Assembly: GCA_936943315.1 (NCBI GenBank)
Contig: CAKZJM010000258.1
Span: 1-10,212 of the forward strand
Direction: 5' to 3'
Source of the DNA: an uncultured Methylophilus sp.
Lineage (GTDB): Bacteria > Pseudomonadota > Gammaproteobacteria > Burkholderiales > Methylophilaceae
Length of the DNA: 10,212 bases
This document shows positions 1-6,879 of the stretch, in pieces. The translations under genes were made by a program, and so were the position numbers. The notes under the pieces are model-generated. The model was not told the DNA's origin and did not search any database. It saw nothing but the letters and a program-made list of their open reading frames with translations. Within the stretch, counting starts at the first letter, position 1, and the number at the start of each line of letters is the position of its first letter.

Positions 1-10
1 ATCTGAGGTT

Positions 11-43
11 GCAAGATGAGTGGGATGTCGCCACTCACCTTGC
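11..43. repeat. Strong imperfect inverted repeat (hairpin) at left edge
   Basis: Arms 11-23 and 31-43 are complementary over 13 positions with one A/C mismatch (16 against 38). They enclose a 7-base loop at 24-30. The inner 7 bp (TGAGTGG/CCACTCA) and outer 5 bp (GCAAG/CTTGC) are perfect. No T-run follows on either strand, so it is not a classical intrinsic terminator. It lies beyond the 3' end of the minus-strand PEP-CTERM gene and could be a Rho-independent-like stop, an mRNA 3' stabiliser or a dispersed palindromic element. Which of these applies cannot be told from one copy. Confidence 0.55.
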
Positions 44-80
44 CTGACTTGCCAATCTAGACTCGACCGACAGCAATTGA

Positions 81-95
81 CCTGGCATCACCAGG
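81..95 (-). other. Short hairpin just after the PEP-CTERM gene
   Basis: A perfect 5-bp stem (81-85 with 91-95) encloses a 5-base loop. It sits 12 bases beyond the stop codon of the PEP-CTERM gene. A second GACAG/CTGTC pairing (69-73 with 97-101) flanks it asymmetrically. There is no U-tract on the minus-strand transcript. It may help end that transcript, but the evidence is weak. Confidence 0.25.
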
Positions 96-106
96 CCTGT
101 CTGAAT

Positions 107-592
107 CTATCCGGCTTTTTGTTGACGGCGGGTCAGTAAGCCAAACACGGCCAAACCAGCCAGGAGCATGGCGTTGGTTGCTGGCTCTGGCACGGCAGCG
201 GTTTGCTGGAAGAGAAAGTAGCCAGAGTTATTGACTGTGCTTTGACCAAGCGCGGTGAATTCTGAGAAGTAGCTGTTATCCGGGTAGAGCGTCAGGATAA
301 AGCTTGAAGAACCGTTGTTGGCAGCAAAGGTAAAGCCCTGTGTGTCTATGGTGATGCTGGCATCGGCTGTGCGATAAATCACGTGATCTAACGGGTTATT
401 TAACACAAAATCTAACACGCTGAAGTTGTAATCCAGTGAGAACGGTGCACTGGTGGTCATGCTGCCCGAAAAGGTGGGGTCTCCATTCACATCATCAATC
501 GCCAGAATGTTGTAACGATAGTCGGCCAGCGCAACACTACTGCCAGCAAAAGTCAGCGCCAGAAATAACACTACAAATTTAATCAATTGCAT
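107..592 (-). CDS. PEP-CTERM sorting domain protein, secreted, unknown function
   Basis: This 161-residue protein carries a Sec signal peptide at its start. Two-residue charge at Lys5 is followed by a hydrophobic stretch and probable cleavage after Ala-Leu-Ala at about residue 23. The C-terminus is a textbook PEP-CTERM tail: Val-Pro-Glu-Pro at 134-137, a hydrophobic helix at about 141-153, then Arg-Arg at 155-156. Proteins with this tail are processed by exosortase (EpsH/XrtA family) and usually go to the cell surface or an exopolysaccharide matrix. The middle (24-130) is rich in Ser, Thr, Asn and Phe, looks beta-rich, has no cysteine and matches no family I recognise. The start is supported by AAGGA at 599-603 (complement), 6 bases before the ATG. 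It lies downstream of the PHP gene on the same strand, 73 bases away. Confidence 0.9.
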   Translation of the reverse strand: MQLIKFVVLFLALTFAGSSVALADYRYNILAIDDVNGDPTFSGSMTTSAPFSLDYNFSVLDFVLNNPLDHVIYRTADASITIDTQGFTFAANNGSSSFILTLYPDNSYFSEFTALGQSTVNNSGYFLFQQTAAVPEPATNAMLLAGLAVFGLLTRRQQKAG

Positions 593-605
593 CTCAAATC
601 CTTCA

Positions 606-620
606 TTATTGAATCAATAA
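606..620. promoter_or_regulatory. 15-bp palindrome upstream of the PEP-CTERM gene
   Basis: TTATTGA, one central A, then TCAATAA gives a perfect dyad with 7-bp arms. It sits 13 bases upstream of the PEP-CTERM start codon, directly next to its ribosome binding site (599-603). An AT-rich dyad here could be an operator, or it may overlap a -10 region. No matching regulator is encoded nearby, so the role is inferred. Confidence 0.35.
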
Positions 621-642
621 AACACGTCATACACGCCCGGTT

Positions 643-667
643 GAGGCGCAGATTGCGCCTCTTTTTT
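643..667 (+). terminator. Rightward intrinsic terminator opposing the flanking genes
   Basis: A perfect 8-bp GC-rich stem (643-650 with 654-661) with loop GAT is followed immediately by six T residues (662-667). This is the classic layout of a plus-strand intrinsic terminator. Both neighbouring genes run on the minus strand, and the T-run includes the stop codon of the PHP gene (complement of 666-668). On the minus-strand transcript the same hairpin has an A-run before it and no U-run after it, so it would be a poor terminator in that direction. It may block antisense transcription entering the PHP gene, or act as a partial stop or 3' stabiliser for the PHP message. Confidence 0.6.
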
Positions 668-2315
668 ATTTCACCGAAACGAATACCGGGTTGGAGTAAA
701 ACCACAGGCTGCTGTAGTTGCGGTCGTTAATCGCATTCACACGGCCATTGTTGTCAACGCCACCCTGGTTATTGAGCACCCAGGTTTTCTGGTCTGCCAG
801 CGGTTCGCCATTGAAGCTGAGCCCTGGAGCGTCTACCGCCAGGTTGGTGCCGCGCAACCTGAAGTACTGGTTTTTGCTGGCCACCAGTTGTATGGTCACC
901 GAGGCGAAGCCATCTTTGCCGACTTTCCAGTCCGCGGCAGTAAACCGCTTGAGCACACGTGTGGTTGGGTTGGTCGCCACGGTATAGGCAGCAGAATCCG
1001 GGCTGGCTTTGGGTGTGACATCGCCGACAATCAAGTCCACATGTTTCACCACCGGTTTCATGTTCGCCAGCGTGTTGCCATCGACTGGTTTGAGGTAGTT
1101 GTTGAGGTCAGGGCTTTTAAAGCGGATGGTGAGTTTGATTTTTTCACCCGCGCCGACTTTGATTTCTTGTCCCATGAAAGCGGTGCCTGAAGAGCCAACG
1201 ATCCTGAAGTCCAATGCATTGATCAAGTCACCAAACACGCCAAACATGCGGCCATCACGCAGGCTGGAGATCACACCCGTGGCCGTGCCCTGGTTGCTAT
1301 CCGGCATCCATACGTAATTTTTTGAATATTCACCAGGATAGTAGCCACTGCTGTTACTGGCCGTATCTATCTTGAAATGCGAATCGGAGTCGGCGATGTT
1401 CCAGATATGGCGGCCTTCACCCAGCAGTGCATCCCATACGCCCCCTACTTTGGCGACGATAGCATCTACCCCGCCATAGGTGCGGTTGGGCAGGTTTGCA
1501 TCAATATAGGCAGAGGTGTAGCCGCCGCGGTCTGGCTCCATCTGGTTGCCGACCATGCCTTCAATCATAAACACGATGTCAGGTGCCAGGTCATTCATTT
1601 GACGCAGGTCTTTGATCGTATATTTATTGGGGTTACGCGAAGGGTGGTTGATAGTGGCCACGCTGGTGGTGGGGTAATGCGCTTTCAGCCATGCGAAAGC
1701 GGCCAGCGCATCTGCCGCGGTTTGGTTCGGACGAATGGTGCCGTTGCGGTTCTTCCAGGCAGCGACATCAATCGGGTCAAACAAGGATTCAGACAAGGTG
1801 GTAAACAGGTATTGAAACTCTTTGGCACCATCGGTCGCGGTGTCCAGGCTCGACTCATTCTGGAACAGTACGACATTGACATGGTCATGGGTGGGCATGT
1901 CCCACTCGGCGCCGGAGATGATCATCTTGTCGGCAAACATGCCGCCCGCCTGCAGATCTTTGACGTGGGGAATTTCAATCGACTCCATGGCATAGGCAAA
2001 CGGCACCGGTTTGGCGAGTAAATTACCATCTTTATCAAACTTGGAAGAGCGTAAATGGTTGCTCAGAATCATCCAGTCCAGCTTGTAGACATTCAGTGCT
2101 TTATCCAGCAAGAAATCCAGCGTCTGGGTTGGCCGGGAGTCGTCAGATTGCACCGTATGCGTATGCAAGTCCCCTGCCATCCACTTGCCCTGGCCTTCAG
2201 ATAAAGAAGGGGCCGGTTTGATTTCAATGCCTGAAACCAAGGAGACCAAACCCATGGTCAGCCCGACAGACACCGCCGTCATGGTCATCGTTTTTAATAC
2301 TTTAGATTTATTCAC
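666..2315 (-). CDS. Exported PHP-domain metallohydrolase (CehA/McbA-like)
   Basis: About 549 residues from the chosen GTG start at 2315. A basic N-terminus (three Lys in the first 8) and a hydrophobic stretch at about 11-29 suggest export or membrane anchoring. PHP-type metal-binding motifs follow: His51-x-His53 in GDLHTHT, His87 in ILSNH, Glu137 in AEWDM, His224 in INHPSRNP, and Asp309/Asp311/His313 in IADSDSH. The PHP fold binds two or three divalent metals and hydrolyses phosphoesters or related bonds. The layout, with a roughly 150-200 residue beta-rich C-terminal part, resembles CehA/McbA-type metallohydrolases. The substrate is unknown and I do not infer carbaryl hydrolysis. The GTG is preceded by GGGA (2321-2324) at 5 bases and gives a better signal peptide than TTG codons at 2330 or 2357. 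An ATG at 2288 is also possible but lacks a ribosome site. A PEP-CTERM gene follows. Confidence 0.85.
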   Translation of the reverse strand: MNKSKVLKTMTMTAVSVGLTMGLVSLVSGIEIKPAPSLSEGQGKWMAGDLHTHTVQSDDSRPTQTLDFLLDKALNVYKLDWMILSNHLRSSKFDKDGNLLAKPVPFAYAMESIEIPHVKDLQAGGMFADKMIISGAEWDMPTHDHVNVVLFQNESSLDTATDGAKEFQYLFTTLSESLFDPIDVAAWKNRNGTIRPNQTAADALAAFAWLKAHYPTTSVATINHPSRNPNKYTIKDLRQMNDLAPDIVFMIEGMVGNQMEPDRGGYTSAYIDANLPNRTYGGVDAIVAKVGGVWDALLGEGRHIWNIADSDSHFKIDTASNSSGYYPGEYSKNYVWMPDSNQGTATGVISSLRDGRMFGVFGDLINALDFRIVGSSGTAFMGQEIKVGAGEKIKLTIRFKSPDLNNYLKPVDGNTLANMKPVVKHVDLIVGDVTPKASPDSAAYTVATNPTTRVLKRFTAADWKVGKDGFASVTIQLVASKNQYFRLRGTNLAVDAPGLSFNGEPLADQKTWVLNNQGGVDNNGRVNAINDRNYSSLWFYSNPVFVSVK

Positions 2316-2620
2316 AAGAATCCCGCTCAATGAAAATTGCCCAATAAAAGCTATCAACAGGGCGTGCTAGAAAATGAAAACAGCTTGACTGCGCGAGCAT
2401 GATGGGTGAAACAAGTGACTCTTTAATGACGGCGTCAATACATTCGCATGACACCAGTCTAGCCGGGCGGTGGTCCGTGGTAGCGAGGGTTTGCACGGTA
2501 CCCATGCATGACAGCCACAACATTTATTGGCTGCAACAAGCTGGCGCGGGTGCTAACTGTAGGGTTTTATGCAGGCAGCAGGTAAAATAAGGTTTTTACC
2601 GGTCTCTTACGTATCCAACT
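2316..2620. other. Divergent intergenic region, PHP gene / pdxJ
   Basis: These 305 bases separate the minus-strand PHP gene from the plus-strand pdxJ operon and should hold promoters for both. I see no gene here. Two short open frames on opposite strands (2399-2590 and 2308-2523) lack ribosome sites and recognisable sequence. For pdxJ, TAAAAT at 2583-2588 is a -10 candidate, but no good -35 lies 16-18 bases upstream. For the PHP gene, TTGATA (complement of 2352-2357) is a -35 candidate with only a weak -10 partner. No promoter is called firmly. Confidence 0.4.
2581..2600. repeat. 7-bp inverted repeat in the pdxJ leader
   Basis: GGTAAAA (2581-2587) and TTTTACC (2594-2600) are perfect complements around a 6-base spacer. 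They end 20 bases before the pdxJ start. The left arm overlaps the best -10 candidate (2583-2588). It could be an operator or a weak RNA hairpin. No T-run follows, so it is not a terminator. Confidence 0.35.
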
Positions 2621-3349
2621 ATGCTAAAACTAGGCGTCAATATTGATCACGTTGCAACCATCCGCCAGGCGCGCGGCACCAAATATCCTAGCGTGGTGCA
2701 AGCTGCCTTGCGCGCCGAACAATCGGGGGCCGATAGCATTACCCTGCATTTGCGTGAAGACCGCCGCCATATGCAGGATGCGGATATTTTTGCACTGCGG
2801 CCCTTGCTCCAAACCAAAATGAATCTTGAGTGTGCGGTCACCAGCGAGATGATTGATATTGCTATCCAGGTTAATCCGCAGGATGTTTGCCTGGTGCCCG
2901 AGCGCCGGGAAGAGCGCACGACCGAGGGTGGGCTGGATGTGCTCACGCATTACAGCAAGGTGGAACACGCGGTTAAAAAACTGTCAGATCAGGGCATCCG
3001 TGTCTCCTTGTTTATTGCGCCTGACCTGGCGCAAATTGATGCAGCTGCCAAGATGGGCGCACCTGTGATTGAGCTTCACACAGGCACGTTTGCCGATGCC
3101 GAGACAGAAAAAGAGCAGTTGGATGAGCTGGAGAAAATCGAAACCGCGTTAAAACATGCACAAAGTGCTGGTCTGGTTGTGAATGCCGGGCACGGATTGC
3201 ACTACCACAATGTGCATCATATTGCGCGTTTGCCTGGCTTTGAAGAGCTGAATATCGGCCATGCCATTGTGGCGCACGCCTTGTTCGTTGGCTGGGATAG
3301 CGCTGTGCGCGAAATGAAAGCCCTGATGAAAGAGTTTTCACCACGATGA
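2621..3349 (+). CDS. pdxJ: Pyridoxine 5'-phosphate synthase
   Basis: A full-length 242-residue PdxJ. The enzyme condenses 3-amino-2-oxopropyl phosphate with 1-deoxy-D-xylulose 5-phosphate to make pyridoxine 5'-phosphate. This is the last ring-forming step of the DXP-dependent vitamin B6 pathway in the cytoplasm. Hallmarks are NIDHVATIRQARG at 7-19, HLREDRRHM at 43-51, Glu70, the VPE motif at 92-94 followed by a charged loop, ELHTG at 151-155, NAGHGL at 188-193 and NIGH at 211-214. His43, Glu70 and His191 match the catalytic residues known from E. coli. The ATG gives the standard family N-terminus, though the ribosome site before it is weak. It is the first gene of an operon with acpS (28-base gap) and tcdA. 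In many proteobacteria pdxJ follows era-recO; here that upstream part is absent. Confidence 0.97.
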   Translation: MLKLGVNIDHVATIRQARGTKYPSVVQAALRAEQSGADSITLHLREDRRHMQDADIFALRPLLQTKMNLECAVTSEMIDIAIQVNPQDVCLVPERREERTTEGGLDVLTHYSKVEHAVKKLSDQGIRVSLFIAPDLAQIDAAAKMGAPVIELHTGTFADAETEKEQLDELEKIETALKHAQSAGLVVNAGHGLHYHNVHHIARLPGFEELNIGHAIVAHALFVGWDSAVREMKALMKEFSPR

Positions 3350-3368
3350 TGTCTGTGTTCAATCATTC

Positions 3369-3372
3369 GGAG
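3369..3372 (+). promoter_or_regulatory. Ribosome binding site that fixes the acpS start
   Basis: GGAG lies 5 bases before the ATG at 3378. An in-frame GTG at 3372 overlaps this site and so cannot use it. The ATG start also gives the usual N-terminus MIYGIGTDIV. Confidence 0.75.
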
Positions 3373-3377
3373 TGTCA

Positions 3378-3767
3378 ATGATTTACGGGATAGGCACGGA
3401 TATTGTCGAAGTCGAGCGGATTCAGTCGTCGCTCGACCAGTTTGGTGATGCCTTTGCCAAACGGATACTGGCTGAGTCGGAATGGTCTGATTATCAGCAA
3501 AGCCAACTCAAGGCCCGTTTTCTGGCCAAACGCTTTGCCGCCAAAGAGGCGTTTGCCAAAGCGATTGGCACTGGCATCCGTGGCGATGTGAGTTTCCACA
3601 ATATTGCCGTGACGCATGATGCATTAGGGCGGCCGTTGCTCAAATTGTCCTCTGCATTGCAGGCTTTTCTCAGGCAGCATCATATTCATCAATCGCATAT
3701 CAGCATCAGCGATGAAAAAAACCTGGCGCTGGCGTATGTGGTGCTGGAAACTACCAAAACCGTATGA
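3378..3767 (+). CDS. acpS: Holo-[acyl-carrier-protein] synthase
   Basis: A 129-residue AcpS-type phosphopantetheinyl transferase, the usual length. It moves the 4'-phosphopantetheine arm from coenzyme A to a serine of apo-ACP, switching on fatty acid synthesis. Visible motifs are GTDIVEVERI at 6-15 with the Mg2+-binding Asp8, RFLAKRFAAKEAFAKA at 47-62 with the second metal ligand Glu57, and SISDEKNLALAYVV at 109-122. The pdxJ-acpS order is widely conserved in proteobacteria. Its TGA overlaps the ATG of tcdA by 4 bases (ATGA at 3764-3767), which implies translational coupling. Confidence 0.96.
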   Translation: MIYGIGTDIVEVERIQSSLDQFGDAFAKRILAESEWSDYQQSQLKARFLAKRFAAKEAFAKAIGTGIRGDVSFHNIAVTHDALGRPLLKLSSALQAFLRQHHIHQSHISISDEKNLALAYVVLETTKTV

Positions 3768-4552
3768 CCAGTCATCCGCCTGTTGATCATGAGCGCCGAT
3801 TTTCGGGTGTGCGCCGCCTCTATGGTGAGCAGGGTCTGGCCCGTTTGCAAAAGGCGCATGTGCTGGTGATTGGTATTGGTGGCGTGGGCTCATGGGCGGT
3901 TGAGGCACTGGCGCGCAATGCGGTGGGTAAGCTAACGCTGGTAGACCTGGATAATATCGCTGAGTCGAATCTCAACCGCCAGATACATGCGCTAGAAGAT
4001 ACTTTGGGCAAAGCCAAGGTAACTGCCATGCGCGAGCGGATTGCAGCGATTAATCCGCAATGTGAAGTGGTTGAGGTGGAGGATTTCGTCACACCGGAAA
4101 ACTTGCCACAGATGTTGGCAGGGGGGGCAGAGGTGGTGGTGGACTGCATGGACGATACCAAGGCCAAAATTGCGCTGGCGGCTTATTGCAAGCAACACAA
4201 ATTGCCGTTGGTGATGGTGGGTAGTGCTGGCGGCAAGCTGGATGCCACCCGGTTACAATTAGCCGACCTTGCGCACGTGCAAGGTGACCGCATGCTGGCC
4301 AAGGTGCGCAACCAGCTGCGACGTGACCACGGCTTCCCCAAGGCGTCCGATCACAAAAAATCAGCCAAGTTTGGCCTCATGGCCGTGTATTCCGATGAGC
4401 CGGTAGAACGTCCTGAAGAAGCCTGTGACACATCACAAACGGGTTTGACCGGGCTCAATTGTGCCGGATATGGTTCCAGCATCTGTGTTACCGCCAGTGC
4501 CGGGTTTATTGCTGCACAGCACGCCATACAACAATTACTGATGCCTGTTTAA
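3764..4552 (+). CDS. tcdA: tRNA threonylcarbamoyladenosine dehydratase
   Basis: A 262-residue E1-like (ThiF/MoeB superfamily) protein of the TcdA/CsdL/YgdL family. It uses ATP to convert t6A37 of ANN-decoding tRNAs to the cyclic form ct6A, which improves decoding. Hallmarks are RRFSGVRRLYGEQG at 11-24, the nucleotide-binding GIGGVGSW at 37-44, DLDNIAESNLNRQIHAL at 61-77 with the Arg72 expected for adenylation, and GSAGGKLD at 153-160. The C-terminal LNCAGYGSS at 231-239 corresponds to the conserved Cys-containing segment near the end of E. coli CsdL. No CsdA/CsdE sulfur-transfer partner lies nearby. It has no strong ribosome site and starts within the acpS stop, so it probably depends on reinitiation. 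Confidence 0.93.
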   Translation: MTSHPPVDHERRFSGVRRLYGEQGLARLQKAHVLVIGIGGVGSWAVEALARNAVGKLTLVDLDNIAESNLNRQIHALEDTLGKAKVTAMRERIAAINPQCEVVEVEDFVTPENLPQMLAGGAEVVVDCMDDTKAKIALAAYCKQHKLPLVMVGSAGGKLDATRLQLADLAHVQGDRMLAKVRNQLRRDHGFPKASDHKKSAKFGLMAVYSDEPVERPEEACDTSQTGLTGLNCAGYGSSICVTASAGFIAAQHAIQQLLMPV

Positions 4553-4774
4553 TCGCTGGTTTTCCCCCACAAAACTGTTTAACGAATACCGTTTGCTCAT
4601 TTTTTTGTCATCTTCAGGTTGAACAATGTGAGGAGGATGACGTCTACTTTAAAAGATAGTCTATGGTTAAATGCACGGGTTTTCAGCCTGTGATCATGAT
4701 TTCAAGTCATTGCCAGATCAGATACAGTAGGGAAATCCAGTCCAGATTTGCCTCATCCATCAAAGGTGATTGCC
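4553..4774. other. Gap between tcdA and fbp operons
   Basis: These 222 bases have no convincing gene. A T7 run (4600-4606) follows only a 4-bp stem (4581-4584 with 4590-4593), so termination of the tcdA operon here is possible but weak. An AGGAGG at 4631-4636 has no start codon at useful spacing, as the ATG at 4637 abuts it. TTGAAC at 4619-4624 with TCTACT 18 bases on is a poor promoter candidate for fbp. The size suggests fbp has its own promoter, but I cannot place it. Confidence 0.35.
4764..4768 (+). promoter_or_regulatory. Ribosome binding site that fixes the fbp start
   Basis: AGGTG (within AAAGGTGAT) lies 6 bases before the ATG at 4775. An upstream in-frame TTG at 4748 has no such site and would add 9 residues not typical of the family. 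Confidence 0.65.
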
Positions 4775-5764
4775 ATGCAGTTAGACGTGTTTTTAAAAAA
4801 GGTTTCTATCAATCATGCCTTGAATATGCTTCTCTGGCATATTGCCGAGGCAGGCATTGAAATTGCCGCGCTGATCAAGCAGGGCGCGTTGGCCGGTGTC
4901 ACCGAAAAAATGACCAGCACCAATGTGCAAGGCGAAACGCAGATGCAATTGGACATCCGCAGTCATGAAGTCGCGCTAGCGCAATTGCGGGCTTCAGCGG
5001 TCGTGGCTGCGGTGTTATCAGAAGAAGAAGAAAAGCCCACGATGCTGGAAACCATAGACGCCCCGTTTCTGGTGAGCATGGACCCGTTGGATGGTTCTTC
5101 TAACCTGGCCATCAATGGCGTGGTGGGGAGTATTTTTTCGGTGTTGCCCAATACGGGGGTTTCCACCCTGGGTGAGCAAGCCTTTTTACAGCCAGGGCAA
5201 GACCAGCGTGCGGCGGCTTACATCATGTATGGGCCGGCCACCTTGCTGGTACTTAGCATCGGCCAGGGCACGCATATTTTTACGCTGGACCATCACAGCC
5301 AGGCATTTGTATTAACGCAACAAACGGTGACCGTGCCAGAAGAAACTTCGGAGTTTGCCATCAACGCCAGCAATCAGCGCTATTGGCAAGCGGCTGTTCA
5401 GCGGTATATTGGTGAATGTCTGCAAGGCAAAGAAGGGCCACGGGCGCGCGACTTTAATATGCGCTGGTGTGCCAGCATGGTGATGGATGTGCATCGTATC
5501 CTCACGCGTGGCGGTGTGTTTCTTTATCCGCACGACAACAAGCAACCCGTGAAAGCAGGGCGCTTGCGCTTGCTTTATGAAGCCAACCCCATGAGCCTGC
5601 TGGTGACGCAGGCAGGCGGCGAAAGCATTACCGGTCAGGGCGACGTGCTGGCCTTGCAACCCACAGACTGTCATCAACGTGTCCCGGTGTTACTGGGGTC
5701 CAAACAAGAAATCCAGCGCTTGCGTGACTATCATCAACAAATCCATCCGCAAGCCACAGAATAA
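4775..5764 (+). CDS. fbp: Fructose-1,6-bisphosphatase, class I
   Basis: A 329-residue cytoplasmic enzyme that hydrolyses fructose 1,6-bisphosphate to fructose 6-phosphate. Motifs in order are NVQGETQMQLD at 50-60, the acidic metal loop SEEEE at 82-86, the class I signature DPLDGSSN at 103-110 with Asp103 and Asp106 as metal ligands, the substrate-binding stretch around 237-256 (MDVHRILTRGGVFLYP), and LLYEANPMSLLVTQAGG at 266-282 with the last metal-binding Glu269. HQRVPVLLGS at 300-309 is the usual C-terminal block. Nothing essential is missing. In methylotrophs with the ribulose monophosphate cycle it feeds fructose 6-phosphate into sugar rearrangements and gluconeogenesis. It is 11 bases upstream of fba, which catalyses the preceding step. 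Confidence 0.95.
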   Translation: MQLDVFLKKVSINHALNMLLWHIAEAGIEIAALIKQGALAGVTEKMTSTNVQGETQMQLDIRSHEVALAQLRASAVVAAVLSEEEEKPTMLETIDAPFLVSMDPLDGSSNLAINGVVGSIFSVLPNTGVSTLGEQAFLQPGQDQRAAAYIMYGPATLLVLSIGQGTHIFTLDHHSQAFVLTQQTVTVPEETSEFAINASNQRYWQAAVQRYIGECLQGKEGPRARDFNMRWCASMVMDVHRILTRGGVFLYPHDNKQPVKAGRLRLLYEANPMSLLVTQAGGESITGQGDVLALQPTDCHQRVPVLLGSKQEIQRLRDYHQQIHPQATE

Positions 5765-5775
5765 AGGAGTTTTGT

Positions 5776-6810
5776 ATGGCATTGATCTCTCTCAGGCAAT
5801 TGCTGGACCACGCAGCGGAACATAGCTATGGTTACCCGGCTTTCAATATCAATAATATGGAACAGATACTCTCCATTATGAAAGCCGCTGACGAAGTGGA
5901 TAGTGCGGTGATTTTGCAGGCCTCAGCAGGTGCCAGAGGCTATGCTGGTGAGTCATTTTTGCGCAAAATGGTCGAGGCGGCTATAGAGCAATATCCGCAT
6001 ATCCCGGTGTGTATGCACCAGGACCATGGGACCTCCCCCAAGATTTGCCAGATGGCGATCCGCAGCGGTTTTTCCAGCGTGATGATGGATGGCTCCTTGC
6101 TGGAGGATCATAAAACGCCTGCCAGCTATGAATACAATGTGGATGTCACGCGCCGTGTGGTCGAGTTTGCCCACGCGGTGGGTGTCTCGGTTGAAGGCGA
6201 GCTTGGCGTACTTGGCTCACTCGAAACCGGCATGGCAGGTGAAGAGGACGGGGTAGGCGCAGAAGGTAAGCTGGATGAATCGCAATTGCTGACCGACCCG
6301 GATGAAGCGGCCGCTTTTGTCGAAGCCACCAAGGTCGATGCGCTGGCAATTGCTATCGGCACCAGCCATGGGGCGTATAAGTTCACGCGGCCACCGTCAG
6401 ATGACACGCTGTCGATTGAACGTATTCGTGAAATTCATGCCAAAATTCCTAACACGCATTTGGTCATGCATGGGTCTTCCAGTGTGCCGCAATCGCTGCT
6501 GGAGCAAATCAGGCACTACGGCGGCAACATTAAAGAAACCTATGGTGTGCCGGTTTCGCAAATCGTTGAAGGCATCAAAAACGGGGTGCGCAAGGTCAAT
6601 ATCGATACCGATATCCGACTGGCCATGACTGCCGCCATCCGTGCCCATTTGTCCGAGCATCCAGAACAGTTTGACCCGCGGCAATATTTTAAAGAAGCGA
6701 CCAATGCAGCACAGCATTTGTGTAAAGAACGCTTTGAGGCCTTTGGCAGCGCCGGACAAGCGAGTAAGATAAAGGTTGTACCACTGGAAAAAATGGCAGC
6801 TATTTATTAG
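5776..6810 (+). CDS. fba: Fructose-bisphosphate aldolase, class II, Calvin-cycle subtype
   Basis: A 344-residue zinc-dependent aldolase joining dihydroxyacetone phosphate and glyceraldehyde 3-phosphate to fructose 1,6-bisphosphate, reversibly. Members of this CbbA-like subtype may also accept erythrose 4-phosphate to make sedoheptulose bisphosphate. Visible motifs are YPAFNINNMEQ at 20-30, HQDHGTS at 81-87 with catalytic Asp83 and zinc ligand His84, EGELGVLGS at 140-148, zinc ligand His198 in GTSHGAYKF, zinc ligand His232 in MHGSSS, and the phosphate-binding NIDTD at 275-279. AAGGAG at 5764-5769, 6 bases before the ATG, overlaps the fbp stop and supports the start and close coupling to fbp. 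No RuBisCO or phosphoribulokinase gene is in the window. Confidence 0.95.
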   Translation: MALISLRQLLDHAAEHSYGYPAFNINNMEQILSIMKAADEVDSAVILQASAGARGYAGESFLRKMVEAAIEQYPHIPVCMHQDHGTSPKICQMAIRSGFSSVMMDGSLLEDHKTPASYEYNVDVTRRVVEFAHAVGVSVEGELGVLGSLETGMAGEEDGVGAEGKLDESQLLTDPDEAAAFVEATKVDALAIAIGTSHGAYKFTRPPSDDTLSIERIREIHAKIPNTHLVMHGSSSVPQSLLEQIRHYGGNIKETYGVPVSQIVEGIKNGVRKVNIDTDIRLAMTAAIRAHLSEHPEQFDPRQYFKEATNAAQHLCKERFEAFGSAGQASKIKVVPLEKMAAIY

Positions 6811-6879
6811 GGCTGGCAACACAAAACACAGCCTGAGAATAATGATCAATCGAGGGGGCATGAGTAAAGGAATTTCATC

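Noticed and set aside
1377..2021. Long plus-strand open frame inside the PHP gene
   Set aside because: It is antisense to a coding sequence with clear PHP motifs, and its translation has no recognisable domain.
2399..2590. 63-codon plus-strand open frame in the PHP/pdxJ gap
   Set aside because: It has no ribosome site, no recognisable sequence and sits in a region expected to hold divergent promoters. An overlapping minus-strand frame is equally open.
4688..4703. CRP-like TGTGA-N6-TTTCA upstream of fbp
   Set aside because: Only the left half matches the consensus, and the right half lacks the needed TCACA.
4663..4860. 65-codon open frame overlapping the start of fbp
   Set aside because: It overlaps a well-supported gene in another frame, has no ribosome site at proper spacing, and its sequence is not protein-like.
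6811..6833. GGCTG/CAGCC inverted repeat between fba and tpiA
   Set aside because: A 5-bp stem with a 13-base loop and no T-run is too weak to call a terminator.
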